Positions 52,422 to 60,465 of a stretch of 64,000 nucleotides of DNA are shown here, in pieces. The position numbers were made by a program, and so were the translations under genes. The notes beneath the pieces were generated by a model. It was given only the letters and a program-made list of their open reading frames with translations, ran no database searches and was not told the DNA's origin. The stretch is from Streptomyces sp. ISL-96. GTDB taxonomy: Bacteria > Actinomycetota > Actinomycetes > Streptomycetales > Streptomycetaceae. Location: NCBI RefSeq assembly GCF_018614035.1, contig NZ_JAGGPA010000011.1:186001-250000 (forward strand), in the 5' to 3' direction. How positions within the stretch are numbered: position 1 is the first letter of the stretch; every line of letters begins with the position of its first letter.

Positions 52422-52874
52422 TCAGCTGTTGGGACGCAGCGTCCAGACAACCGTCATTTCGCCCGTCACGGCGCCGTCCTCGCGCTGGATGGAGATCTCG
52501 ACCGGGAACTCGGGGCGCTGTCCGGCGTCGAGCTCCGCGACCACGTCCGCCACCGGGCGGCCGAGCGTCGCGGTCGCGGTGACCACGCCCATGGCGAGCT
52601 TCTTGTAGCCGATCTCCGCCCTGACGGCGAGCGGCACGGCCCGCGAAAGCTGGTCGCCGAAGGCGGCGATCACAATGGCGCCGCTCGCCGACTCGGCGAG
52701 GGTGAACATGGCGCCGGCGTGCGGACCGCCCACGTGGTTGTGGTAGTCGGCCCGGTCCGGCAGACGGACCACGGCGCGTTCCGCGGTGGTCTCCAGGAAC
52801 TCCAGGTTGAGGGTACGGGCCATGGGAACCGTGGCGACGAGCATGTCGCCCACTGACATCTGATCTGCGCTCAT
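52422..52874 (-). CDS. Hotdog-fold thioesterase-like protein (PaaI/DUF4442 type)
   Basis: The 150-residue single hotdog-domain protein has NLEFLETTAERAVVRLPDRA, then DYHNHVGGPHAGAMFTLAES (the HxGGxHxG-like helix entry used by thioesterases), and VRAEIGYKKLAMGVVTATAT. The ATG at 52874 lies 8 nt after TAACCT; the longer open frame is rejected because it runs into the divergent promoter. It could hydrolyse an acyl-CoA; DUF4442 members often lack defined activity. Divergent from the anchored protein at 52969. Confidence 0.8.
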   Translation of the reverse strand: MSADQMSVGDMLVATVPMARTLNLEFLETTAERAVVRLPDRADYHNHVGGPHAGAMFTLAESASGAIVIAAFGDQLSRAVPLAVRAEIGYKKLAMGVVTATATLGRPVADVVAELDAGQRPEFPVEISIQREDGAVTGEMTVVWTLRPNS

Positions 52875-52968
52875 GAGGCGCGAGGTTACCCGCGAGTAGG
52901 CAAGCTTGGCCATCCCCTCGGGGGCCGGACGTATCGACTGCTGTCGTTCACCTCTATCGTTACTGGCC

Positions 52969-53904
52969 ATGTGGCCAGGACAGCAGCCGCCCGGGGGCGA
53001 GCAGAACCCGCAGGACGCGCACCAGAACCCGTACCAGCAGCCTGGTTACCAACAGTCGGGGTACCAGCAGGCCGGGTATCAGCCGAATCCTTACCAGCAG
53101 CCGGCCGCGCCGCAGTACGCGCCGCCGATGCCGCCGGGCGGCAACGGGAAGAAGACCACCGTCATCGCGATCGTCGCCGCCACCGCCGTCGTCGTGGCGG
53201 CCGTGATCACCGGGGTGGTGGTCCTGGGAAAGAACGATGAGGGCGGCTCCACGAAGGCAGGCGACAAAGAGACATCGTCGCCGCCCTCCGACACACCCGA
53301 GGAGCCCTCCGCCCCCGCCGAGAACCCGCGCGGCGGCTCGGTCGAGGGGGCCGAGCCGACGATTCCCGGCTGGAAGGTCGTGACCAACCCGAAGTACGCC
53401 ACGCGCTTCGACGTACCGCCGGAGTGGGAGGTCAAGTCGCCCGGTCAGAGCATCAGCTTCACGGACGACAAGGACAAGCCCCTCATCTCGGTCTCGGCAC
53501 CGGCGTACTTCAAGAGCGGATGGTGCGGCACGAACGCCGTGCTCGGGGCCGCCGGGACCCGCGGCGCGAACGGGGCGAGCACGACCGGCCCCGAGGCCGA
53601 GAACGTGGCCGGGGCATGGGTCTTCGCCGGTTACGACCAGGAGGAGACCGGCACGTTCAAGATCTCCAAGGCCACGCCCTTCACCTCCAGGTCCGGGCTC
53701 AAGGGCAGCGTTTCCGTAGCCACCGTCACGGGCGTCAAGAAGAAGACCAAGTGCGACACCGACGGCAAGTCGATCGCCTTCGCCTTCAAGAACGCCAACG
53801 GCGACTTCGCCGTCTGGAGCCTGTTCACCTCGAAGGGCGTCAAGGACGAGCTGCCGGACGCGACCATCAAGCAGATCCTCGGCACCGTCCGGCTGGCCGA
53901 CTGA
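52969..53904 (+). CDS. Membrane-anchored extracytoplasmic protein of unknown function
   Basis: The 311-residue protein has a cytoplasmic N-terminus of about 60 residues rich in Pro/Gln/Tyr (repeats of the type NPYQQPGYQQ). A single transmembrane helix follows (TVIAIVAATAVVVAAVITGV), then a Ser/Glu/Pro linker, and an extracytoplasmic domain of about 190 residues (ATRFDVPPEWEVKSPGQSIS, SGWCGTNAVLGAAGTRG, VKKKTKCDTDGKS). The two cysteines probably pair. This layout is common in Streptomyces and has no assigned role. TATCGT lies 8 nt before the ATG, suggesting leaderless transcription. Confidence 0.82.
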   Translation: MWPGQQPPGGEQNPQDAHQNPYQQPGYQQSGYQQAGYQPNPYQQPAAPQYAPPMPPGGNGKKTTVIAIVAATAVVVAAVITGVVVLGKNDEGGSTKAGDKETSSPPSDTPEEPSAPAENPRGGSVEGAEPTIPGWKVVTNPKYATRFDVPPEWEVKSPGQSISFTDDKDKPLISVSAPAYFKSGWCGTNAVLGAAGTRGANGASTTGPEAENVAGAWVFAGYDQEETGTFKISKATPFTSRSGLKGSVSVATVTGVKKKTKCDTDGKSIAFAFKNANGDFAVWSLFTSKGVKDELPDATIKQILGTVRLAD

Positions 53905-53929
53905 CCGCGCACCCCCACTTCCCTCTGAC

Positions 53930-54202
53930 CCAGGCCGAATCTGCCCTGTTCCCGCTCATAGGCGGCGCGATAGCCGACCGGCTGACGCGGCACCGCGTGA
54001 TGGTCTCCGCCAACGCCCTCAACTGCGTCTCCCAGGAATGACGGCGCTTCACCAGGAGATGGTCCTCGTCACGGCCGCGGTGCTGTTCGTCCCCGACGTA
54101 CGGAATCTGACGCGCCGTACGCATGAAGTGGAAGTGACGGAGACGGAGGCCGCCTTGGCCGTGTCAGCCGATGCTGAAGGCCCCGCCGGGCGGCTCGGGT
54201 GA
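53930..54202 (+). pseudogene. MFS-transporter remnant
   Basis: Two pieces in different frames remain. First comes an MFS loop 2-3 fragment (PLIGGAIADRLTRHRVMVSA, the GxLaDRxxRRRVM pattern), ending at a TGA near 54040. The second is an MFS C-terminus (LVTAAVLFVPDVRNLTRRT plus an acidic tail) ending at 54202. The whole middle of the transporter is missing. The remnant overlaps the end of the convergent gene by about 40 nt. Confidence 0.65.
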
Positions 54203-55009
54203 CTCCACCGCGTCCGCGTCCCGTACGGCCGTCGCGCCACCGGTGAAGCGCGCCAGCGCGGGGCCGCTCTCCACGCGCGCGGGGAACACGTCGGCCGCGG
54301 TCCTGCGGGCGAGGGCCGCCGTGGCGATGGGAGCGTGCGAGGCGATCAGCACCGCGTTGCCGAAGCGGCGCCCGCGCAGCACTCCCGGTTCGGCGATCAG
54401 GGCGACTTCTCCGAAGACGGCCGCGAAGGTGGCCACTTGGGAGCGGAGGAACGCGAAAGGCGCGCCGTCCGCGAGGTTGGCGGCGTAGATCCCGCCGGGG
54501 CGCAGGACGCGTTCGGCCAGGCGCGCGTACTCGACGGACGTGAGATGCGCGGGCACCCGGGAACCGCCGAAGACGTCGGCGACGATGACGTCGGCGGACG
54601 CGGCGGAGGCGTTTGTGAGCCACTCGCGCGCGTCGGCGCCATGCACCCGTACACCGGACCCCTCGGGCAGCGGCAGGTGCTCGGCGACCAGTGCCAGCAG
54701 GCCCCGGTCGGCCTCCACGACGTCCTGACGCGAGCCCGGCCTGGTGGCGGCCGTGTAGCGGGGCAGCGAGAGGCCGCCGCCGCCGAGATGCAGGACGCCG
54801 AGGGGTACGCCCTCCTCTGCGGCGCAGTCGACGACATGGGCCAGCCGTCGCGCGTACTCGAACTCCAAGTGGGCCGGGTCCTCCAGGTCGACGTACGACT
54901 GGGGCGCACCGTCGACCGTCAGCAGCCAGGCCCGCGGCCGGTCCACGTCGGGCATCAGCTTGGCGGTGCCCCAGTCCACGTCCCGGATCACGGGTATCGG
55001 CTCGTCCAC
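54164..55009 (-). CDS. Spermidine-synthase-like protein
   Basis: The 281-residue class I methyltransferase-fold protein of the spermidine synthase family has VLHLGGGGLSLPRYTAAT (motif I), VVEADRGLLALVAEHLPLP (acidic loop), VHGADAREWL, and the strand DVIVADVFGGSRVPAHL where the catalytic Asp lies (DxFGGS). Streptomyces copies of this type are annotated as fused or single polyamine synthases, but the aminopropyl-donor pocket cannot be confirmed by eye. The start is a GTG at 55009. Its 3' end overlaps an MFS remnant on the other strand. Confidence 0.75.
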   Translation of the reverse strand: MDEPIPVIRDVDWGTAKLMPDVDRPRAWLLTVDGAPQSYVDLEDPAHLEFEYARRLAHVVDCAAEEGVPLGVLHLGGGGLSLPRYTAATRPGSRQDVVEADRGLLALVAEHLPLPEGSGVRVHGADAREWLTNASAASADVIVADVFGGSRVPAHLTSVEYARLAERVLRPGGIYAANLADGAPFAFLRSQVATFAAVFGEVALIAEPGVLRGRRFGNAVLIASHAPIATAALARRTAADVFPARVESGPALARFTGGATAVRDADAVESPEPPGGAFSIG

Positions 55010-55035
55010 CCCACCATTGTGCGCCGCGGGCCACC

Positions 55036-55075
55036 CCGCCCAGACCCCGGCCTTTGAGGACCGAGGCCTGGGCGG
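55036..55075. terminator. Hairpin between tuf3 and the spermidine-synthase-like gene
   Basis: CCGCCCAG (55036-55043) pairs with CTGGGCGG (55068-55075), with further internal GGCCT/AGGCC pairing. It lies 25 nt beyond the tuf3 stop on the minus strand. No T-tract follows, which is common in Streptomyces. Confidence 0.55.
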
Positions 55076-55099
55076 AGCGCCGGCGGGGAAGGACGCGCC

Positions 55100-56293
55100 T
55101 CAGGCAACCAGGCCCGTCACCGTGCCCGCGCCCACCGTGCGTCCGCCTTCCCGGATCGCGAAGCCGAGGCCCGTCTCCAGCGGCACCTCGCGGCCCAGCT
55201 CGACGGTCACCGTGACCGTCTCGCCGGGGCGTGCGACAGCCCTTTCGCCGAGGTCGATGTCGCCGACGACGTCCGCGGTACGGATGTAGAACTGCGGCCG
55301 GTAGCCACTCGTGACAGGCGTCGTACGCCCGCCCTCGCGCGCCGACAGGACGTACACCTGCGCGGTGAAGCGCCTGGTGGGCATGACGCTGCCGGGCGCG
55401 GCCACCACATGCCCGCGGCGCACCGCGTCGCGCGGCACACCGCGCAGCAGCAGCGCGACGTTGTCCCCCGCCTCGGCGGACTCCATCGGCTTCCCGAAGG
55501 TCTCCAGACCGGTCACGACCGTTTCGGCCTCCGCGCCCAGCACCTCCACCCGGTCACCGACGCTGATCGTGCCGCGCTCGACGGCGCCGGTGACGACCGT
55601 GCCGCGCCCGGTGATCGTCAGCACGTTCTCGACGGGCATGAGGAACGGCGCGTCCGTGTAGCGCTCCGGGATCGGCACGTACGTGTCCACCGCGTCCAGC
55701 AGCGCCTCGATCGCCGCCGTCCACCGCGGGTCGCCCTCCAGCGCCCTGAGCCCGGACACCCGTACGACGGGCACGGCGTCGCCGCCGTAGCCGTGCGCGG
55801 AGAGCAGGTCGCGCACCTCGAGCTCGACGAGGTCGGTCAGCACAGCGTCCTCGCCATCGGCGATGGCGTCGGCCTTGTTGAGGGCCACGACGATGTGGTC
55901 GACGCCGACCTGGCGGGCGAGCAGGACGTGCTCGGCGGTCTGCGGCATGATCCCGTCGAGCGCGGAGACGACGAGGATCGCCCCGTCGAGCTGCGCGGCT
56001 CCGGTGACCATGTTCTTCACGTAGTCGGCGTGGCCGGGCATGTCGACATGCGCGTAGTGCCGGGTGTCGGTCTCGTACTCGACGTGCGCGATGTTGATGG
56101 TGATGCCGCGCTGCGCCTCCTCGGGAGCCCGGTCGATCCGGTCGAACGAAACGTAAGAAGTGCTGCTGCCGGTCCCGCGCTCGCTCAGGACCTTGGTGAT
56201 GGCGGCGGTCAGGGTGGTCTTGCCGTGGTCGACGTGGCCCATGGTGCCGATGTTCAGGTGCGGCTTGGTGCGTACGTATGCCGTCTTGGGCAT
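55100..56293 (-). CDS. tuf3: Divergent elongation factor Tu (EF-Tu3 type)
   Basis: The 397-residue full-length EF-Tu has G1 GHVDHGKTT, switch I RGITI, G3 [12 protein letters not shown] (housekeeping EF-Tu has DCPGH), G4 NKAD (normally NKCD), then domains II ([20 protein letters not shown]) and III. The many substitutions show it is not the main tuf1 and match the second EF-Tu of Streptomyces. That protein is poorly expressed, is induced on starvation, and in the kirromycin producer S. ramocissimus is resistant to EF-Tu inhibitors. GAGGGAAG lies 7 nt before the ATG. It stands alone, away from rpsL-fusA-tuf1, and is preceded by a structured leader with a 29-codon ORF. Confidence 0.93.
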   Translation of the reverse strand: MPKTAYVRTKPHLNIGTMGHVDHGKTTLTAAITKVLSERGTGSSTSYVSFDRIDRAPEEAQRGITINIAHVEYETDTRHYAHVDMPGHADYVKNMVTGAAQLDGAILVVSALDGIMPQTAEHVLLARQVGVDHIVVALNKADAIADGEDAVLTDLVELEVRDLLSAHGYGGDAVPVVRVSGLRALEGDPRWTAAIEALLDAVDTYVPIPERYTDAPFLMPVENVLTITGRGTVVTGAVERGTISVGDRVEVLGAEAETVVTGLETFGKPMESAEAGDNVALLLRGVPRDAVRRGHVVAAPGSVMPTRRFTAQVYVLSAREGGRTTPVTSGYRPQFYIRTADVVGDIDLGERAVARPGETVTVTVELGREVPLETGLGFAIREGGRTVGAGTVTGLVA

Positions 56294-56386
56294 GGTGATC
56301 TTCCCTCGGAAGGTCGAAGCGTGATGGGGACCCCTGGGCCTTGCCGACCCTCCCCCTGTGGGGTCCGCCGGACGATCCGGGAAGGG
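56294..56386 (-). promoter_or_regulatory. Structured leader between the leader ORF and tuf3
   Basis: On the minus strand, CCGGA-TCG-TCCGG is followed by GGACCCC pairing with GGGGTCC about 25 nt later. Both lie between the leader ORF stop and the tuf3 ribosome site. They could be alternative structures that respond to ribosome position on the leader ORF. Confidence 0.45.
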
Positions 56387-56476
56387 TCAGCGTCGGGCGC
56401 CGCCGAAGGGCGCTGCGGCAGCCTTCGGCGCGGCCGCGACTGCGGTCCGCGCTGCGAGGAAGGCGTGCCTGAACAT
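56387..56476 (-). CDS. Leader ORF upstream of tuf3 (29 codons)
   Basis: A short frame starts at ATG 56476 with GAGGA 8 nt upstream and ends with TGA at 56387, 93 nt before tuf3. The peptide begins MFRHAFLAARTAV, is Ala-rich, and ends in GGARR. Its second half is encoded by a hairpin (CGCCGAAGG / CCTTCGGCG, 56401-56430), and further hairpins follow before tuf3. This is the layout of a translational attenuator. Not recognised as a known peptide. Confidence 0.5.
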   Translation of the reverse strand: MFRHAFLAARTAVAAAPKAAAAPFGGARR

Positions 56477-56600
56477 GCGTTGATCCTCGCCGACGGACAC
56501 CCCCGCGTCGAACGATTTACCCGCGACACGTCGACCGCGCGACCGCCTCGTGCGGTGCGCGTTACGGCGATCACATACGCTTGTCGGTTAGTCTCCCCGG

Positions 56601-57308
56601 ATGCTCGACACCGCCGCCCCGCCCGCGCCCGCCGGGTTCACCGTCCGCTGCACCAGGACGCTGCTCTCCCCGTGGTCGCGGCTGTCGCTGCTGGTGTTGA
56701 TGCTCGCGGCGGCGGTGACGACGGTGCTGGTCTTCGAGCCGCAGCGGCTGCTGAGCGCGGGCTGGCCGCCGCAGTTGAGCGGCGCGGCGGCCTTGGTGCT
56801 CTTCGGTGTCGCGTACGGACTGTGCACGGCGGCGTTCGTACCGCGCCCGATCCTCAACCTGGCCGCCGGCGCCCTCTTCGGCTCCCAGGCGGGGCTCGTG
56901 GCCGCCGTCGCGGGAACGGTCGTCGGCGCGGGAATCTCCTTCGGCCTCGGGCGGACGCTGGGCCAGGGCGCACTGCGTCCGCTGCTGCGGGGGCGGGCAC
57001 TGCTCGCGGCGGACGGTCAGCTGAGCCGGCACGGTTTCCGCACGATGCTCGCCATCCGGCTGTTCCCGGGCGTGCCGTTCGCCGCCGCCAACTACTGCGC
57101 CGCTGTTTCCCGCATGGGGTGGCTTCCGTTCCTCCTGGCCACGGCGATCGGTTCGGTCCCCAATACGGCGGCGTACGTCATCGCGGGAAGCAGCGCCTCG
57201 TCCCCCACGTCGCCCGCTTTCCTGATCGCGATGGGCTTCATCGCGCTGTCGGGTCTCACCGCGGCGGTGGTCGCCTGGCGCAAGCGCCACCGCCTGCGCG
57301 GCGAGTAG
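56601..57308 (+). CDS. TVP38/TMEM64-family membrane protein
   Basis: The 235-residue protein is of the VTT (DedA-related) superfamily with about six hydrophobic segments: PWSRLSLLVLMLAAAVTTVL, then the signature FVPRPILNLAAGALFGSQAG, GISFGLGRTLGQGALRPLL, LAIRLFPGVPFAAANYCAA, and a Lys/Arg-rich end. The family may scramble lipids. The ATG lies 6 nt after TAGTCT, so the mRNA is probably leaderless. Divergent from tuf3. Confidence 0.87.
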   Translation: MLDTAAPPAPAGFTVRCTRTLLSPWSRLSLLVLMLAAAVTTVLVFEPQRLLSAGWPPQLSGAAALVLFGVAYGLCTAAFVPRPILNLAAGALFGSQAGLVAAVAGTVVGAGISFGLGRTLGQGALRPLLRGRALLAADGQLSRHGFRTMLAIRLFPGVPFAAANYCAAVSRMGWLPFLLATAIGSVPNTAAYVIAGSSASSPTSPAFLIAMGFIALSGLTAAVVAWRKRHRLRGE

Positions 57309-57451
57309 GCGCTCTCCGCCTGATCGGGTACGCAGTCGGGGGTTCCCGCAGCGCCGACATCTTCGGGCGATACGCTGCGCACCAACTGACCTTGACTGCA
57401 CCTGCACGCTGCACGCCGCTGCACAAATACATCCGGGACGGCATTAGCCCC

Positions 57452-58327
57452 ATGAGTTGGTTCGAATCATTCATCCTCGGACTCGTCCAGGGGCTCACCG
57501 AGTTTCTGCCGATCTCGTCGAGCGCCCATCTGCGGCTCACGGCGGCCTTCGCCGGCTGGCACGACCCGGGAGCCGCCTTCACCGCGATCACCCAGATCGG
57601 CACCGAGGCGGCCGTCCTCATCTACTTCCGCAAGGACATCGCCCGGATCGTCTCCGCGTGGTGCAAGTCCCTCGTCGACAAGTCGATGCGCGGCGACCAC
57701 GACGCCCAGATGGGCTGGCTGGTCATCGTCGGTTCCATCCCCATCGGCGTACTCGGCGTCACCTTCAAGGACCAGATCGAGGGCCCGTTCCGCGACCTGC
57801 GGCTGATCGCCACCACCCTGATCGTCATGGGCATCGTCCTCGGTATCGCCGACCGCCTCGCGGCCCGCGACGAGGCCGGCGGCAAGCACCGCGCGATCCG
57901 GGAGCGCAAGACGCTGAAGGAACTCGGCGTGCGGGACGGCCTGATCTTCGGAGTCTGCCAGGCCATGGCCCTGATCCCGGGCGTCTCGCGCTCCGGCGCG
58001 ACGATCAGCGGCGGGCTGCTGATGGGCTACACCCGCGAGGCCGCGGCGCGCTATTCCTTCCTGCTCGCCATCCCCGCGGTGCTGGCGTCGGGCGTCTTCG
58101 AGCTCAAGGACGCGAGCGAGGGCGGCCATGTGTCGTGGGGGCCGACGATCTTTGCGACGATCATCGCCTTTATTGTCGGCTATGCCGTTATCGCGTGGTT
58201 CATGAAGTTCATTACGACCAAGAGCTTCATGCCGTTCGTGATCTACCGGATCATCCTCGGCATCGCACTGTTCATCCTGGTCGGTACGGACACGCTGAGC
58301 CCGCACGCGGGCGAGTCGGCGGGCTGA
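57452..58327 (+). CDS. uppP: Undecaprenyl-diphosphatase UppP (BacA)
   Basis: The 291-residue membrane enzyme recycles undecaprenyl diphosphate for cell-wall synthesis; higher dosage gives bacitracin resistance. Catalytic regions are near the N-terminus (GLVQGLTEFLPISSSAHLRL) and the centre (ALIPGVSRSGATISGGLLMG). Eight hydrophobic segments are visible and the length is normal. No strong ribosome site precedes the ATG (GGGACGGCATTAGCCCC). Confidence 0.95.
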   Translation: MSWFESFILGLVQGLTEFLPISSSAHLRLTAAFAGWHDPGAAFTAITQIGTEAAVLIYFRKDIARIVSAWCKSLVDKSMRGDHDAQMGWLVIVGSIPIGVLGVTFKDQIEGPFRDLRLIATTLIVMGIVLGIADRLAARDEAGGKHRAIRERKTLKELGVRDGLIFGVCQAMALIPGVSRSGATISGGLLMGYTREAAARYSFLLAIPAVLASGVFELKDASEGGHVSWGPTIFATIIAFIVGYAVIAWFMKFITTKSFMPFVIYRIILGIALFILVGTDTLSPHAGESAG

Positions 58328-58365
58328 TCACGGGGCTGGACGGGGCCGAACGGGGCTGAGAAAGC

Positions 58366-59229
58366 TCACCAGTGCGAAGGGCGCGTCAGCGCGGGCGGGA
58401 GCCTGGTGCCGGCGTCGCCCTTCGCCGCGTTCAGCTGCGACTGTGTGAGGAAGAAGCTCCCCGTGAGGTCGGCCCCCGAGAGATCGGCGTCGCGGAAGTC
58501 CGCCCCTATCAGGTCGGCAACCCTCAGGTCGGCGCCCCTGAGGTCGGCGCCGATGAGGTAGGCGCCTCTCAGATTGACGCCGTGGAGGTCAGCACCCTTG
58601 AGGTTGGCGCCGATGAGGTCGGCGCCCCTGCGGTCCTTCTTCTTGCCGCCCTTCTTGCCCTTGGCCCCCTTCGTGACACCGGCTCGCGCGAGTTCGCTCG
58701 TACGCAGAAGGAGCACGTTGACGTCCTGCCGGTGTGCTGCCACATCCAGGGCCAGGAGCTCGTCCGGACTGCCCTGCGCCAGGCGCTCGATCTCGGTCAG
58801 CGCGCCGCGCAGGTCACCGTGCAGGGCGTGGGCCGCTTCGAGCTCCAGCGCCTCGGTCAGGTACCAGAGCAGCTCATGGAGCTGCCGTACGACCGGGAGC
58901 AGCGCGAACATCTGCTGCGCGGTGTCGGGGGCCTGGCGCCAGTCCTGCCCGGCGTACGTGACCCGGGAGATCTGCTGCCCCGCGCCGAAGCAGTCGTACA
59001 CCGTGCAGCCCTGGAAGCCCTGAGGCCTCAGGCGCTGGTGAATACCGCAGCGGAAGTCCGCCTGGAGGTTGGGGCAGGGCTGCCCGGCGTCCTTGTCCAT
59101 CGCGAAGTCGGAGGAAGCCGTGAAAGCCAGTGCGACACAACACAGTCCGAAGCAGTTCGCACAGTCGCCTCGCAGGTCGAGGCTGCCTCGGCCGGGGTCG
59201 GATTCCGCATGAACGCGCTGCTCGGACAA
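58366..59229 (-). CDS. Cys-rich domain plus pentapeptide-repeat protein
   Basis: The 287-residue protein has three parts. The N-terminus (to about 90) is Cys-rich ([48 protein letters not shown]), like the Fe-S or zinc-binding YkgJ-type domains. A helical middle runs to about 195. After a Lys/Gly-rich linker, residues about 200-265 are pentapeptide repeats of A(D/N)LxGA type ([20 protein letters not shown] and on), forming a right-handed quadrilateral helix. The start is a TTG with GGAG about 9-10 nt upstream. Pentapeptide proteins sometimes mimic DNA and protect gyrase, but the role here is unknown. Confidence 0.83.
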   Translation of the reverse strand: MSEQRVHAESDPGRGSLDLRGDCANCFGLCCVALAFTASSDFAMDKDAGQPCPNLQADFRCGIHQRLRPQGFQGCTVYDCFGAGQQISRVTYAGQDWRQAPDTAQQMFALLPVVRQLHELLWYLTEALELEAAHALHGDLRGALTEIERLAQGSPDELLALDVAAHRQDVNVLLLRTSELARAGVTKGAKGKKGGKKKDRRGADLIGANLKGADLHGVNLRGAYLIGADLRGADLRVADLIGADFRDADLSGADLTGSFFLTQSQLNAAKGDAGTRLPPALTRPSHW

Positions 59230-59352
59230 GGTGTGTGATCTCCTGATGCGTGTCCGGGCACCGCCGCTCGGCGCCCGGTGATCAACCTTAATGCGAGGAA
59301 AGCCACTGCCGTTCTGGTGCTCACTGTCAGTGCCTGGACGTAGTCTTATCTC

Positions 59353-59526
59353 ATGTACCGCTCTCCCCCGCCGGTTGGCTCCGTGCGGCCCCTGACCGAG
59401 GCGAATGAGGCAATTCGCGCTCTGGTCGAGTCGCGCGCGGACGAGGCATGGCCTGCGGACGAGTACGAAGTCCTGCTCCTGCGTTGGGCCGCGGCCGTGC
59501 GCGGCGAGGTAGCCGAAGCGGCCTAG
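59353..59526 (+). CDS. Small conserved-looking protein, 57 residues, leaderless
   Basis: The small acidic protein starts [19 protein letters not shown] and continues with a helical stretch ([20 protein letters not shown], then [18 protein letters not shown]). Codon third positions are strongly GC-biased, as in real genes. TAGTCT lies 6 nt before the ATG with no ribosome site, so the message should be leaderless. Not a family I can name. Divergent from the pentapeptide-repeat gene. Confidence 0.7.
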   Translation: MYRSPPPVGSVRPLTEANEAIRALVESRADEAWPADEYEVLLLRWAAAVRGEVAEAA

Positions 59527-59837
59527 CCACCCGCGGGCCTCTACTCGGCCGTCGTACCGCGCCCCGCCCGGAGCTCACGAGCACCGCCCTCACCAGCACC
59601 CTGAGGTCACACAGCGTGACCGCGCATGCTTGCACGACCAGACGCGCGAGCAGCTGAAGCTGCCGCACGTACGGAGCAGGCTCTTCGGCCTGGTGACCCC
59701 AGCCGCCGAAGGACCTCGCGAACGTCCCCCTCCTGACACCCCTCGCAACACCACCACGGAGTCTTCGCCCGACCTCGCCATCCCTCGTGGCGTGCGCGGC
59801 TCTTGGCTCAGGACGCTCGCTGCCGGAGACTGAGCCA
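59527..59837. other. Intergenic region, possibly decayed
   Basis: About 310 bp. Open frames exist on both strands but none has a ribosome site or recognisable product. Composition is less biased than in neighbouring genes, suggesting degenerated coding DNA. Confidence 0.35.
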
Positions 59838-60338
59838 ATGACGCAGCGTGTAGAGCTCGCGACCGTGATGGACCGACTGGCCATCGACGCAGTGATCACC
59901 GGGTACGCGGTGGCCGTGGACGACGCCAACTGGCTCGAATACCGCGCCCTGTTCACCCCTGACGGCCGGGCCGACTACCGCACGGCGGGCGGCATCGAGG
60001 GACCGGCCGCCGAAGTCGCGGGGTGGCTGATGGAGACGATGCGGCTCTTTCCCGTACGCCAGCACCTCATCGTCAACCGGCGTCTGCGGCTGGAGGATCT
60101 CAACGGCGACACCGGGGACCGGGCGGAGCTCCAGGCCGATTACGTGAACCCCATGCGGCTGGAAACCGTGCCCGCCGGCAGCAAGGACGACGGCTCCGGG
60201 CCGTCGCCGGAGCCCAACTTCATGTCCGGCGGACGCTACGCGTTCAGCCTCCTGCGCACGGAGAGCGGCTGGCGGCTGCGTTCGGTGGTCGTACGGGAGA
60301 AGTGGCGGCGTACGACGGGAGCGCTCGACCCCCGCTGA
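59838..60338 (+). CDS. SnoaL-like/NTF2-fold protein
   Basis: The 166-residue protein of the SnoaL-like (nuclear transport factor 2) fold has an N-terminal helix (RLAIDAVITGYAVAVDDANW), the typical YRALFTPDGRADYRTAGG, VRQHLIVNRRLRLEDLN, and SGGRYAFSLLRTESGWRLRS. Homologues are polyketide cyclases, ring-hydroxylating-dioxygenase beta-like proteins or ketosteroid isomerase-like enzymes. The pocket Asp/His residues are partly present; the substrate is unknown. GGAGA lies about 8 nt before the ATG. Confidence 0.85.
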   Translation: MTQRVELATVMDRLAIDAVITGYAVAVDDANWLEYRALFTPDGRADYRTAGGIEGPAAEVAGWLMETMRLFPVRQHLIVNRRLRLEDLNGDTGDRAELQADYVNPMRLETVPAGSKDDGSGPSPEPNFMSGGRYAFSLLRTESGWRLRSVVVREKWRRTTGALDPR

Positions 60339-60465
60339 CGCGCGGGGCACACGGGGCGCGCGGGACGGGCTCCACTGTCCGCGATCGGCGCGCTCCCCCA
60401 CACTGGGGGCAGGGACTGTTCCGGGACTCCTCACGGAGCTGAGCGGCAGGACGAGGAGGCGCCGC

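Noticed and set aside
52946..52960. Second PHO box (GTTCACC) at 52946
   Set aside because: Only one heptamer; the next 11-nt unit does not match, and the word overlaps a -10 region.
57453..57470. GTTCGAATC-like T-loop sequence suggesting a tRNA
   Set aside because: It encodes the SWFESF start of UppP and no acceptor or anticodon stem can be folded around it.
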